From Bryum argenteum (taxonomy: Eukaryota; Streptophyta; Bryopsida; Bryales; Bryaceae), in contig CM073329.1 of NCBI GenBank assembly GCA_037043015.1, positions 16,756,648 through 16,820,647 on the forward strand: a stretch of DNA of 64,000 nt. Direction: 5' to 3'. Position numbers and translations under genes: made by a program. The notes beneath the pieces were generated by a model that saw only the letters and a list, made by a program, of their open reading frames with translations, had not been told where the DNA came from and made no database searches. Shown piece by piece: positions 46,800 through 58,051 of this stretch (position 1 is the first letter of the stretch; every line of letters starts with the position of its first letter).

Positions 46800-47498
46800 G
46801 CTCATCCAAGTGAAGTTTGCAAAAAAGCAAGCTCCACGAAACATGCCTTGTAGCTATGGAAGTGGAAGTGGAGTGTCAAAACTTCACTTTTGTGGAAAAT
46901 TTCATTATAAGTGAGATGGATGGGATTGATCTCATCTTATGTAAGACTTCCTTTGATACCGATGAGGTAAAGATAATGAAGCGGCCATTGAGAGTGGTTG
47001 CCAACCCCGAAGGCAGGGAGATTGAGTTAGAGTTCACTAAGGCTCTCAACGTGTAAGGGAGTAGGATCAACTTGGAGGAGTTAGAGGAAAACCGGTTCTT
47101 GATAATGCTAAGAACCGATTTGGGAGTTGAAGGGAACAAACCCACTTCTAACTCCACACCTCCTAAGTGGATTTGGGAGGTCATCTCAGACTTTGGTGAT
47201 GCCTTTTGGGTTGTACAACGCCCCATCAATGTTCACAACCCTCATGAATAGGGTATTCCATCAAGAGATGGATGGGCTTGTCATTGTTACATTCATGACA
47301 TATTGGTGATCTCCAAAACGACGGAAGTGCATGCATAGCACCTTGCAATTGTGCTCAAAAAACTTAGGGACAATAAGTTACATGATAATGGGGAGAAGAG
47401 TGAGTTGGCTTGCTAGAGATGGAGATCTTAGGACACATTATGACGGGGCAAAGTGTCAAACCGAAACACAAGAAGGTGGAAGCAATCAAGAAGGGGAG
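46800..47498 (+). pseudogene. Protease and partial reverse transcriptase of element 3
   Basis: AMEVEVECQNFTFVENFIISEMDGIDLILCKTSFDT resembles the retropepsin-like segment of gypsy elements (I-D-x-I-L-G), with Cys in place of Gly. MPFGLYNAPSMFTTLMNRVF and LVIV...DILVISKT are RT motifs B and C with the catalytic doublet destroyed, and EILGHIM plus KKVEAIKK is the segment after the fingers/palm. Much of RT before motif B is missing, so the copy carries an internal deletion. Confidence 0.75.
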
Positions 47499-48742
47499 TG
47501 TCGTAACGTGCTTTTCCGATTCGTGCCCGGATAACCCTTTTTCGCGGTAAAAGAGGTTTCCCAAACAAGAACCCGAGTATTCGTTCCACGGAGATCCTGT
47601 GAAGTGCAAGAACACAATTTCCACCAGTTAGCAAACCCGGATTTGTGCTATCCGGGTACTGTCCTATCACCCCCATACTCTGTACCCTGTCCTGGAAAAG
47701 CTACCCGGACAGGAGAAAGGAGGGGGTTTAGCCTTCGTGGTTTAGTTTAGCCTCTGTATTCACCTCAGAGGGGTTTTCCCGCGTTTAGATAAGTGGGGGA
47801 ATTAGACCACTTTTCCCGTTGATTAACGTGACCGGAAAGGTCACCGAGACTCTCTCTCTCCTTACCCTGTTAGGAATTTCCCTTATACCTCCCTCTACGC
47901 CCGGACTCTAGACCCACGCGCATGTCACAGAGGTTGGTATCCGGTTCTCCTATGGTCCGGTTATCACAACTCACTACCCGGGTTAGTAGATCCCGGGTTA
48001 CTAGACTGGGGGTGGTGCAACTGACCCGGAGTTCACCGCAGTCACTTACGGACAATTCTACCTATCCGGACTTCAGCAGATCCAGGGGGACTCAACCGGT
48101 GGTGTTCTCGGGAGTCGGTTGAGTGACCGGAATCCCTTCCGAGCCACTGTAATCCCAGACGCTACACGGACAGGCCGGACTGTAACATAAGTGGCAAGTG
48201 CCGTTCGCTAGCTGCACTCCTCCCCTGTCAGCTTCTCTACCTCCCGTACTACTCTCCGTTCAAGGACGGAACCGCTCTCTCTTACCCGGATAGCAAGGGC
48301 CCTCTGGACTCTGCGAACACCCCGACCCAGCAGACAAGACAGGAAAACAAGAGAGATACACAATCAGACACACACGTACACACACGAGGGAAATGAGAAA
48401 AGAGGCGTACTTGCACTGGATTAGGGTATTGCAAAACCACAAAAAGACCCCGAGGGAGTATCCTTCCCTCGGCTAAGTAGCAGATCCTCCCTGGCACTTC
48501 AGAAAAGGACAAAATCCTGCGCCAGGGAATCTTTCTAAATCCGGCCTTTGCCAGTCTAACGCCGTCATTCTCCTACTGCCATAAAGGCACTGAAATCTAA
48601 CCTAATCCTCGATCCGGGATATCCGCCCACCGTTATCTCAGCCCTGACCGTCCTCCTCCATCCTGACGGTCACACTGCCTCGGCAGTTGCGGAGGCGTCG
48701 TCTTCCTGCTCCTTCGGCCCGGGTTGGGAGGTGACCTCCTCC
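47499..48742 (-). mobile_element. Element X, copy 2 (LTR and end of extra ORF), truncated by the CACTA element
   Basis: Begins TGTCGTAACG directly after RT codons of element 3; gggag (47494-47498) would be its target duplication. It aligns with copy 1 from 47568 on, without the 1936-bp insertion, and reaches the end of the extra ORF (cgggttgggaggtgacctcct) where CACTATAAG begins. Short frames inside are not genes. Confidence 0.7.
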
Positions 48743-49743
48743 CACTATAAGAAAACCCTGTTTTTTCTGATGTCTAGGTAGACATCCAAAATGTGTGAGG
48801 ATGTCCGCGTTGATACTTTGATGTCTAAGAGGACATCGCGATTCGTTGGATGTCTAATATGATGTCTTAGAGATTTAGAGGACGTTGAGATGGGGATGTC
48901 TGGGGATGTTGGTCAAAACGTCTAAGTTTTTTAGATGTCTGACTAGACATTGCCGAAGACATCAAAGTGCCACGGTGGCAAGGGATTTCGGACCAGCAGG
49001 GTAAAAACGTCAAAAAGTTACTGGTGGACGGGGTAAAAAGCAATTCCAATTTTAAAAAAGTTGCTAAATGGGCAGCACTTTTTAAAGTGAAAAAAAAGAC
49101 ATCCTACTTTTTTTTTTAAAAAATAAATAAAAATAAATTATGTGACGTGGCAATATTAAAAAAACTAATTTTAGAGTTTTTTAATTTTTTTTTATTGGTC
49201 CATTTGTTTAATAATATTAAAATATAAACTTATATTCTACAAAAATATGTTATGTAAATTTTTATTATATTCAAATAAATTATAATATTATATTGCTATA
49301 TTGAGATTAAAATATTAATTATGATGAAGAAAAAAAATTTTAAATAATTAAATAATATTATATAAAAATTATAATATCAGTAAAAGAGTGATGGTGCCGA
49401 AATATAGAATTTTAAAATATAACTAATTTCATGGATATTTAATCTTGCAAAAACACGTGGACATAGATTAAAAAAGTTATTTACAGCCCTTTATCTACAT
49501 GGCAACAAAAACTCCACGTCGGACTACTTGACCAATCATACAACATCTAGTCGGATGTCTAACTTGATGTCTAAGACAATGTCTAACACAATGTCTAAGA
49601 GAATGACTACAGTCAAGCATAAATGTCCGCGTAGACGTCTACTGGGATGTCCATGAAGATGTCTTCCACGGCATCCTCCTATACATCATTGACCAAAAAG
49701 CGGCAGTACTTCAGGGTATTACGAATAATACCAACTTTTCCTC

Positions 49744-50649
49744 TTACTGCTCGTCCTCCATTTCACCATCGGTGTCTGAAATTGTTGCAGCTGTAACATA
49801 GGACCCTCCTGTTGGCGCCGGTCTCTGATTAGGCTCTGTCTCCAAGACCTGCGGTTGTAAGCCCTCGAAGTTTACGTCATCACCGATTGCGATTCCATTT
49901 GCAACAGGTTGTCGATGCTCTAATGCTGTACGCCGACCTCGGACGTCTGTTCGGCATATAATCTTCCATCCGTGTCTTGTCGGGTCATCGGAGAAAAAAA
50001 CTTGTTGACAATGCAAGGGGAATGCAAATGAATCCGGATGCACTCTATTGTCCATGTGGCTGAAGTTTGCCATGCTGAATCCGTACTTGTCTCGCTCAAT
50101 ACTGGGCACCCTCAAATCCGCTGAGGGTCTTACCCATTCGCATAGCAAAACCGTCGTGCAGTGGTTACGGTAATCCAGCTCTAGTATCTCCTGTATATAC
50201 CCCACATGCTCAGCTGTATGCTCAATGGGCCTCCCATTGCAAATCCCCCAACGTAATTGCTGTGTAAAAGTGGCCACTACACATGAGTCTCGAGTAACAA
50301 GGCCCCCCTCCGCCGTTCGCACCCGCAAATGCATCCCGAATGCGTGCATTTGCCGATAGGAAGTTGCAAACCTCTCCGGAGGACAGGAGTACTGTATGAC
50401 GTCGTCGTCGAGACGATCACCAGCCGCTTCTGCCTGCATCACTCGTGCCTTTAGCCAATCTACAAAGCATGGCAAATCCCTCAGCCCAACAGGGTACGTC
50501 ACAGCTCTAGAAGGTCGTTGACGTCTTGACTGTACTCGAAATGCTTCTCGCTCTTCCCATCGGCGTCCCTTCGCAATGATGTATTCCTTGTGCACCACTC
50601 CCACCCCTGTTGTTAGAATATTTAATTCCATTTTGAACACACACAACAC
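49744..50649 (-). CDS. DUF4216-type domain exon of the CACTA transposon
   Basis: 301 residues, open to TAA at its end. The segment YIQEILELDYRNHCTTVLLCEWV ... DKYGFSMANF ... DSFAFPLHCQQVFFSDD ... GWKIICRT follows the pattern of the DUF4216 domain found at the C-terminus of TNP2 transposase proteins. The preceding 120 residues (FRVQSRRQR, SYRQMHAFGMHLRVRTAEGG) fit the linker. It is probably the last exon of the transposase transcript. Confidence 0.75.
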   Translation of the reverse strand: MLCVFKMELNILTTGVGVVHKEYIIAKGRRWEEREAFRVQSRRQRPSRAVTYPVGLRDLPCFVDWLKARVMQAEAAGDRLDDDVIQYSCPPERFATSYRQMHAFGMHLRVRTAEGGLVTRDSCVVATFTQQLRWGICNGRPIEHTAEHVGYIQEILELDYRNHCTTVLLCEWVRPSADLRVPSIERDKYGFSMANFSHMDNRVHPDSFAFPLHCQQVFFSDDPTRHGWKIICRTDVRGRRTALEHRQPVANGIAIGDDVNFEGLQPQVLETEPNQRPAPTGGSYVTAATISDTDGEMEDEQ

Positions 50650-50911
50650 ATGTATCTACTGCTCAAATGTCCTCGACTATGTCTTCATAGACATCGTACG
50701 GTCCGTGCAGACGATGCCTACGACATCTACATTGACATCTGTTTAGACATTATAGTGGACTCTTGAATGTTCAAAGAGATGTCTTGGTGGATATCTTTGG
50801 TGACATCCACGTCTGTCAAACTTTGTTTCCATCATTCATGTTACCAAGACCCGGTTCCACAACTGCGAACTGTAGGGATGGTGTGATATGCCCAAGTATT
50901 GGTACAAGGAC

Positions 50912-51540
50912 TCACTCTCGCCACGGTTCCAAGCACGCTGCGTTGTCGATGATGAATGCATGTGCGTAGCTGCGCACCTCGTCAGACAATCGGCGCTTTG
51001 TTGTTTCATTACGCCCCAAGATCTCATCATTCATGGTAGCATCTTCGTTTGCATCCCATACCCGGAAAGTTGTTGCTCTATAGCGTTTTAGGTACTCTGT
51101 ACAGAATCCAAGAGTTTCGTCCAAACGATACCCTTCTGCTATGCTCCCTTCTGGATGTGCGTATGTCCGTACGTAATCTTTGAGTGTCTTCATGTATCTC
51201 TCGATTGGATACATCCATCTACAATGGACTGGTCCGCATATAAAGAGTTGTTCCACAAGATGTATAGGAAGATGCGCCATGACGTTTAAAAACGTTGGAG
51301 GGAACTCTTTCTCCAACACGCATGTTGCTATAACCACATCGTGCATGAGAGTATCGCGGGAGTCTTCTCGTACCTCCTTCTCGCATATACGCTGAAAAAC
51401 CCTGCACATCTTGATGATCGCTACACGCACCTCTTCGTGTAAGACGTTCCCGAATGGCGACAGGAAGTATCTGCAATTCCCCACACAATCATCATGTGCA
51501 AGTAAGAAACTAATGATCGCCCCCACATTGAGACGTGCAC
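50912..51540 (-). CDS. DUF4218-type domain exon of the CACTA transposon
   Basis: About 205 residues with KEFPPTFLNVMAHLPIHLVEQLFICGPVHCRWMYPIERYMKTLKDYVRTYAHPEGSIAEGY, which is the DUF4218 signature (M.HL..HL, GPV..RWMYP.ER, PEGSIAE.Y). A downstream section (RRLSDEVRSYAHAFIIDN) agrees with the region linking to DUF4216. The exon is flanked by introns that contain gatgtct repeats. Confidence 0.8.
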
Positions 51541-51839
51541 ATGTGCCTGTAATATCTGATTTCCAGTTCCATCTACCTCAATAGAGGGTTACAAAAACAT
51601 CAACCGTGTGTGCAAGGACATCAGGATGTCCTTTTGGACAGCCCTGTAGACACGTGGACGTTTGAAATGATGTCCTTCTAGACATCCTCCTAGACATGCG
51701 GATGTTTGAATGGATGTCCTTCTGGACATCCTTCTAAACACGTTGATGTTTGAAATGATGTCTCAAACTCATGCGGATTCTTACTATGTTCACCTCTTTC
51801 TATTACCTCAACTCCTCTATGTACCTTAGTTTTCTCATA

Positions 51840-52230
51840 ACTCCATGTGAGAATTAAAGTTTGTACCTGCTGCATAAGCACATGGTAATCGTGGGTCTTC
51901 ATATATTGTAGTTTCCCATCCTGCAACCGCTTGTGAATAGCCCCCACGTACTTAGTTGGAGTTCGCATACTTGAAACTATGTGAACAAACTCTTGTTTCT
52001 CGTCCGGCTTCAGAATGTATGGAGCGTGTGGCATGTAGTACTCATCACCTCGACGACGTGGGGGCTGCAACCAAATCTCCTCACGTATGTTCAAGTCCTG
52101 CAAATCTTGGCGACTTCCAGGGCTGTCATTCATTCCAAACAAAGTCTTGAGAATGTTCTCGCAGAGATTTTTCTCACAGTGCATGACATCCAAGATGTGT
52201 TGAATCTTCAGATGCTGTTACATAGTAACC
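51840..52230 (-). CDS. TNP2 transposase exon, C-terminal part
   Basis: HLKIQHILDVMHCEKNLCENILKTLFGMNDSPGSRQDL is the well-conserved segment of Transposase_21 (H.MHCEKN..++++ TL...). It continues YMPHAPYILKPDEKQEFVHIVSSMRTPTKYVGAIHKRL to the splice site leading into the DUF4218 exon. Confidence 0.75.
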
Positions 52231-52439
52231 ATTCAGGTGATTAGATCCATATACAGTGTGGTCACACATTTTGCATTCATTTAGCGATTCACTGCCGTCT
52301 ACGTCTAGCTGTTCTCATTGATGTCTACTTGGACGTCTATAAAGACATCTGTCAAGCCTCTGAAGACATCCTTGCAGATTATTGTATCAATTATATGCTT
52401 GTAAAGTGCAAAACACGGGTGCTACAATAGCCAATTAAT

Positions 52440-54230
52440 GACTTTTTTACCTGCCAGTATGGTAGCTCGAAGAAGGCACTCAGATGCTTGACTCCCGTGC
52501 TATGAACAGGGTCACCGGGAGCCCCTTCCCGCCCACCAAGATCCAAGTATGATTGCCGCCATGCAGCATACCGGATGATGTCTAACCCTGAGACCGTTGT
52601 TGGCGCCGTTCGAGTCTCACGCTGGCCGTTAAACCTAGTGTACCTCCGATATGGATGGTGACGATTGAGATATCGACGTATTCCGCCATACACTATCTTC
52701 GAGCCTTTTGCCGTGCGATTAGCGCGAAGATCCCCAGTCTTTGCCATTCGAGCATCTGTCTGTGGGCCACAGCAAGGACAACCTTTATAACCTTTACATG
52801 CAAGACCAGAAATCAAGGCGTACGCCGGGAAATCCGAAATAGTCCACATCAACAACCCGCGTAGGTTGAAGCCTCGAGATCCCACGGGTTGGCTAAAATC
52901 CTGTGCTGGTACACCTCGCCAAAGTTGTTGTAGCTCCTTCAGCAATGGGCGGATGTATACATCAATGTTCGTTGCCGTGGGTGACCGCTTTCCTGAGATC
53001 AATATGCACAATGATATGAAAAACTTCTTTGTAACAAACCACGGCTCCAAGTTATAAATCAATACCAGCACTGGCCACGTCGACCAGTTTGTGTTGCTTA
53101 ACTTGAACGGATTAACACCGTCAAGTGCTAAAGCAAGTCTCAGGTTTCGGTCCTCGGTTCCAAAGATGTCAAAATCGTCTGTGTTGATGTGCTTCAGCGG
53201 GATTTGTCAACCACGGATCGCATAATTCCATCCTCACTAACATGTTTCTTGTAACCGGTCAACATGCTAGCAATCTCTGGAGATCTCCACAATCGTTGCA
53301 GCCGTGGAATGAGAGGAAAGTGTCTGATCACCTTTGCTGGGATTGAACTTGTGCCCTCCAACCATCTGGACTTCGAACATCGTGGGCATGTCTGCAACTC
53401 TGCATACTCATCCTTGTACAATACACACCCATCAGGACAAGCATGGATGTTGTTATAGTCCAATCCCAAACTCCGAATTGTCTTAGCGGCGGCATAATGA
53501 CTGTTAGGCAGCTTGTTGCCCTTCGGTAGTAAATCCTCTGCCAAGTACCTAAACAATTCCGTTCTGAAATTGTTGCTGACCCCAAACACAACACACATGT
53601 TCATCAGAACGATTGTAGCAGACACAACACTTGTTTTTGCTCCTGTATATACTGGTATCGTGGCTTCCTTGTACAAGTTCTCGAGTTCATCAACTGTGTG
53701 GTTGTCAAACTCATCATTGTCTAGCACATTGGGTTCGCCTCCTGCATCCCTGTGTAGTGCATCACCACGATCCAAAGCATCCATAACCTGGCGCTGCACG
53801 TCGTGAAACTCATCGAGAGGTATGGCGTCTCTGTTTACATCATCCCCTCTGCGGACATCTTCAACAACGTCTTCTGGGACATCATCATGGTCATCCGTTC
53901 CAACATCATGTACAACATCGTCATCGTATGGAACATCCTCCACCCATATACCGTCAGCTGGATACCCGTGAGGTGGGTCACCCCCGATGATGGACTTAGT
54001 CAGAAATGGGTCTCTGCCATTGGCCAAGAGGTGGTCTCGGATGACGGCGATTCTCTGGCGTCGACCTCCATGACAAGTCCGGCAAGGGCAGAAGAAAGAT
54101 GATATGTTTAGCATCGTTGCCACTCGCAGCTCTGTCTGGAGGATAAGGTCCTCAACCGGGATGTGACGCATTGTACGCCCATTAGCATCTGTTCGAATCG
54201 TTGCGCCCTGACGGCGCCGCTCTGTACTCA
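52440..54230 (-). pseudogene. TNP2-type transposase, N-terminal and core exons, one frameshift
   Basis: The ATG at about 54230 (MSTERRRQG) begins the likely protein. CPCRTCHGGRRQRIAVIRDHLLANG is the transposase-associated zinc segment. After an Asp-rich linker come LYKEATIPVYTGAKTS, LPKGNKLPNSHYAAAKTIRSLGL, IHACPDGCVLYKDEYAELQTCPRCSKSRW and RHFPLIPRLQRLWRSPEIASMLTGY, all typical of TNP2. Near 53194 the frame breaks at KSR-TGA; one more base would restore the usual Trp and the downstream KHINTDDFDIFGTEDRNLRLALALDGVNPF. The rest (NIDVYIRPLLKELQQLW, CKGYKGCPCCG) is intact to about 52450. The upstream part of the frame (54231-54393) is probably not translated. Confidence 0.8.
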
Positions 54231-54500
54231 TCGCCCCAACTTTGCTGCAAAGTTTAGAAAATACATTTATACCATATAAGAAAACATGTTGATCGTAAGG
54301 AACACACACCAACTGACATGCCCATGACTGCATAATCATAGAGCCATTCTTCGTAGTTGTACCCTTAAGTATCAAATGGAAAACATTCATCATAGAACCC
54401 TACATAGAACTTTGCGAAGACTGTGTCTTCATCAGGAATGATGTCTATGAAAACATCCATACTGACATCACAGCAAACGTTCTCAAAGAACGAACCTTGA

Positions 54501-55435
54501 ACAAATTTTGTTGCCCTTTAACGTTGAGACATGGGTAATGAAAATGACGGCGTCTACAAATCATTGCAAATATTCACATCATGAATTTTGAATATGTGAA
54601 TTGACATTATATTACATGATACTATGAATGAAATTATGTATTCTAGTGAAATTGAAGATGCAAATATAGGAATAAGTACATTGCATGGATTTGTACTTAT
54701 ATCTGAACTATTATCCACTTGTACTCCTTAATTCTATATGTAGAGAAAGTGAATTTAGTTTCCAATGTACTTCACCGTACACTGCATTTCATAACATCAA
54801 TGTGCATGGAGTGCAAAAATACATCACAACATTCTAGTCTCTCTCATACTCCTTATGTTCAAATAGTACTTATTCATAAAATGAAAAAAAATACATTCCT
54901 ACTTCACTCTAAACTCCAAACTTGGTTCTTCTATATGAGTTGTAACAAACTTCTGTGTGAGCCTAAATCCCGGTGTCCGATTTCTAACTCACAAGTGGGC
55001 CGTGGGGGTGGTTGCAAACAAAACAATCCTTCCAAGCAATGGACACCCTAGTAATCACCTAACAACCAAATTGCTCATTCTAAGAAGCTGGAGAAAATCG
55101 GGCAGCGCTTCCGCGTCTAATCCCTAACTTCCGGAATTTAGTCTTACTTGTGTGCATTCAGCCAAAATTTTGGCAGCGCTTCCGCGCCACCCTTAAACGT
55201 AGTACACACTAACTACTCAAACAGCATTTCAGCAAGGCTCATTCATTCAATAAGACAACCATCACGCAATAACGAGCCCCACAATTTAACAACAAAACAA
55301 TCAATTTTTGGCAAGGAGATTGCCATTTTTTTTTTAGGTAAGTTCACAAATCCTATCATGGATAACCCACACAAACCAACCACACAAAACTACGGAAAAT
55401 CAAACGTAAGGAAGATAAGGAGGCTCCCTCCTTAA
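54501..55435. other. AT-rich intergenic DNA between transposons
   Basis: Short frames only. A 14-bp motif ggcagcgcttccgcg occurs twice (near 55100 and 55169). No CACTA right terminus and no remainder of element X or element 3 could be seen here. Confidence 0.5.
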
Positions 55436-56340
55436 TGTCACCCTGTGTACCCTCCGTAATATCACCCGAAGGGGACAGGGTGCTGGACTTTGGAGCGACG
55501 CTGAATGCCGATGCCCCACCGCTGCCCTGCCGATCGCAGCCTCGCCGTCGGAGATGGAGGTGGTCGTCGCCCTGACCCCGGCCTGCTCCAAACGCCGAAC
55601 TCGCCTTCCCCGACTGCCGAATGCTGGCCGCCGTCCTGTCGGTGGAGTGGCCGGTGCGGGGTTGCGCCGCCGCTGGTATGCCGATGCAGCTCCTGCGCCG
55701 GTCCTCCAGCGGTGCTGCACCCCCGCCGTGCCGAAGCTCGCGTCTGGCCTCGCCGGCTCACTGAAGCTCCTCGCTCCGTCGCTGATTCCGTTGCTGCTGG
55801 TCCTCCGCCCTGCTCCGATCCTCGAAGCCCTGCCAAATCGCCGAACTGCTCCGCTGCCCCGAACTGCCGGATTCCGACAGCAGCTTCGATGCCGGCTCGT
55901 CCGTCCCCGGCGATTGACCTGCCGGCCACCGTCCGACTGCCTTCGTGGGAAGAGTGACCTCCGCCGCACCTGCTCACGCCGGCGCCTCGCCCTGCTCCGA
56001 TGCGCTTGCTGCTCGCCGACTCCTGCTGTCCCGATCCCTCGCTGGGTCGCCGATGCGGCTGCCAGTCCGATCCCTGTTCGATCGAACTGTCCGGCTCCGG
56101 CTCCGTTCCTGGCCGATGCCGGCGCTCTTCGTCGATGCTGCGTTGATCCGCTTCGCCTTCGGCGAAATGCACACCCCCCCGCTCTGCTGCTGGTTGATGG
56201 CGGCGTCACGATGGAGATCAGCGCCGCTCCTTGTCTTGCTGCCGCCTCCTTCGATGCTGGCTGTATCCAGCCTTTGGTGCCGGTCCTCCTTCCGAAATCA
56301 CACGTACACCACCAAAACACACCCCAAAAACCCTAGATCC
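55436..56340. other. GC-rich CpG-dense block with long open frames on both strands
   Basis: Three or four frames stay open for 150 to 300 codons on both strands, rich in Arg, Ala, Ser, Gly and Pro. This follows from base composition (few AT-rich stop codons) rather than coding, since no frame shows a domain. It starts tgtcaccctg, the same nine bases as the possible LTR border at 62999. It may be the LTR or 3' region of the second gypsy element or an unrelated CpG-island-like segment. Confidence 0.35.
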
Positions 56341-56959
56341 ATACGCAAAAATCCTCAAGCAAAAAACAAGCAACGCACACACACACAAAAAAAACAGCCT
56401 AACGGCCTCTTTTCCAACTCCTCTCCTCCCTGGCTGATCCAGGGAGGTTGAAGCAAAAGCTTCATCCGTCCAATTGGGCGGATTTCATCCGTCCAGTTGG
56501 ACGGACTTCCATCCATAATATTTCCTAACCCATTGGGCAAGATAAAGGCACCCCCTCGTACTAGGAGTTTTGTAGAAAGTAAAGGCAAAAATGGGGCAAC
56601 CCGACTCCTACTTAGGAATACATAATCGCTAAAACATACTAAAAACTCGCCATTTAATATATTGGCATTCATCAAAAATACTAATTAGGTATAAATTAGA
56701 GCAAGAACGGCCGCTTGTGCCAAAACCCCTTATGAGACCATGGGTATTCCGTGAATCTACGAAATGAGCTAAAATGACTAATTAAACCATGGAAACTTGA
56801 TAATTACGCGCTAAACTTTGCGGGGAACGTATTCCCGCTAGAGTGAACCGTTTCGCGGGTTCACAGGTGTTGGCCATCTGCGGGGCATTTTTGCCTAAAA
56901 ATGCAACGGACTCAGGGTCTCGAAGCTGGTAGGCAATTGCTCCCATTGGGCTCGCACGG
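56341..56959 (-). other. Region after the integrase of the second gypsy element
   Basis: Holds a purine tract on the - strand (ccagggaggagaggag, near 56430) and the palindromic repeat of ccgtcca/tggacgg near 56466-56512. The tract is a candidate polypurine tract, in which case the LTR would lie to its left. No gene is seen. Confidence 0.35.
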
Positions 56960-58051
56960 TCACATGTGGTACAACTTACACCGCTCGGCATTTGTGCGAG
57001 CGGGGAAAAGGGCGCCATCTAATGTCGCGAGTTGGACGGTGTTGTTTGGACGGACATCCCGTACTTCGAATGGGCCTAGCCATATGGCATCGAATTTGCC
57101 CGGAAATTCCATCCTTGTGGCATCTTGGAGCATGACCAAGTCTCCTGGAGCTAAAACTCGCTTCTTATGAAGCTTGTCAAAAGCCAACTTGCGGCGCCGA
57201 GCCATGGTCTCAATATGTTGAGCGCTAAGGCGCCGGGTCTCGCTCAACCCTTCAAGCATGAGGACTCGATCGTGGATAGAGTCCGAAATGGGGAGTCTAG
57301 CCTCGATTGCTATGCGCAAGGATGGGATTTCGATTTCGATGGGTAAAACCGCCTCTATCCCATAGACTAGGGCAAACGGGGTTTGCTTTGTGGTGACCTT
57401 GAACGTGGTCCTATATGCCCACAAAGCGGCATTGAGTTTGATATCCCAATCCCGTTTGTTGTCATGGATAGTCTTCCTCAAAATCCTCACGATGGTTTGA
57501 TTACATCGTTCGGCTAGGCCGTTGGTTTGAGGATGGTAAGAGGTGGTTTTACGGTGATCAATCCCGTAAGTCGTGGTAAGTTCCTCAATGAGGTCATTGA
57601 GGAAATGGGTACCCCGGTCGCTAACCAAAACCCGTGGCACCCCGAAACGAGAAAAAACATTCTCAAACAAAAAGAGTGCCGTGGTTTTCTTATTTGCCAC
57701 TTTGACCGCCTTGGCCTCTACCCATTTGGTCAAATAATCGACCGCGAGGATGATGTACGCCAATTGGCGTGATGATGTGGGGTGCACCGGGCCCACGTAG
57801 TCTATTCCCCACTTCTCAAAAGGAAGCAAGGGTAGCGAGGGTATTAAAGGGAACGCCATGTGGAGGTCATTCCGAGCAAACCGTTGGCATGCGTTACACT
57901 TGGTGGCGTGCCGGTGGGCGTCGGCGAACATGGTGGGCCAAAAGTACCCGGCTCTAAGGATTTTTTGGGCTGTGAGACGGTCCGAAAAATGCCCGCCGCA
58001 AATGTCATCGTGGCATGCCACAATTATGCGTGATGCCTCGGGCTCGCGCGT
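56960..58051 (-). CDS. Integrase of the second gypsy element
   Basis: 353 codons from 58021 to the stop at 56960, with coding similarity reaching a few codons further upstream (REPEASRIIVACHDD). Zinc-binding motif HDDICGGH ... CNACQ, then the DDE core: KWGIDYVGP, LVSDRGTHFLND and LAERCNQT, with both Asp and the Glu intact at 35-residue spacing. The C-terminal part (APGDLVMLQDATRMEFPGKFDAIWLGPFEV) fits the usual chromodomain-less integrase end. A net shift of one base near 58045 separates it from the preceding RT-RNase H frame. Confidence 0.92.
   Translation of the reverse strand, partial: TREPEASRIIVACHDDICGGHFSDRLTAQKILRAGYFWPTMFADAHRHATKCNACQRFARNDLHMAFPLIPSLPLLPFEKWGIDYVGPVHPTSSRQLAYIILAVDYLTKWVEAKAVKVANKKTTALFLFENVFSRFGVPRVLVSDRGTHFLNDLIEELTTTYGIDHRKTTSYHPQTNGLAERCNQTIVRILRKTIHDNKRDWDIKLNAALWAYRTTFKVTTKQTPFALVYGIEAVLPIEIEIPSLRIAIEARLPISDSIHDRVLMLEGLSETRRLSAQHIETMARRRKLAFDKLHKKRVLAPGDLVMLQDATRMEFPGKFDAIWLGPFEVRDVRPNNTVQLATLDGALFPARTNAERCKLYHM

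Larger units (their letters stand above)
45140..47498 (+). mobile_element. Element 3: degraded Ty3/gypsy, 5' LTR through RT, cut by element X copy 2
   Basis: A 545-bp LTR, a plant-type initiator-Met primer site, a gag with CCHC knuckle, a protease remnant and an RT remnant follow in order on the + strand. RT coding ends abruptly at GHIMTGQSVKP...KKVEAIKK, where element X copy 2 starts. The frames are broken by stops and shifts. It is itself inserted into the extra ORF of element X copy 1. No 3' LTR of this copy was found. Confidence 0.75.
48743..54500 (-). mobile_element. CACTA (En/Spm) DNA transposon, right end not found
   Basis: Starts with CACTATAAGAAAACCCTG, a classic CACTA terminus, and carries on the - strand a TNP2-type transposase followed by DUF4218- and DUF4216-type domains. 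Copies of gatgtct and its complement agacatc, often in pairs, fill the subterminal region and also the introns (48770-48970, 49545-49690, 50660-50820, 51600-51770, 52310-52380, 54410-54480). No matching cttatagtg terminus is visible between 54.5 and 56 kb, so the other end is probably truncated. The end coordinate is where the motif family stops. Confidence 0.85.

Noticed and set aside
50740..50760. Right terminus of the CACTA element (ttatagtg)
   Set aside because: Adjacent bases do not match the left terminus, flanking bases do not give the target duplication, and it would exclude most transposase exons.
55400..56450. Several 150-306-residue ORFs on both strands
   Set aside because: Mutually overlapping in many frames, low-complexity Arg/Ala/Pro/Gly content, explained by high GC.
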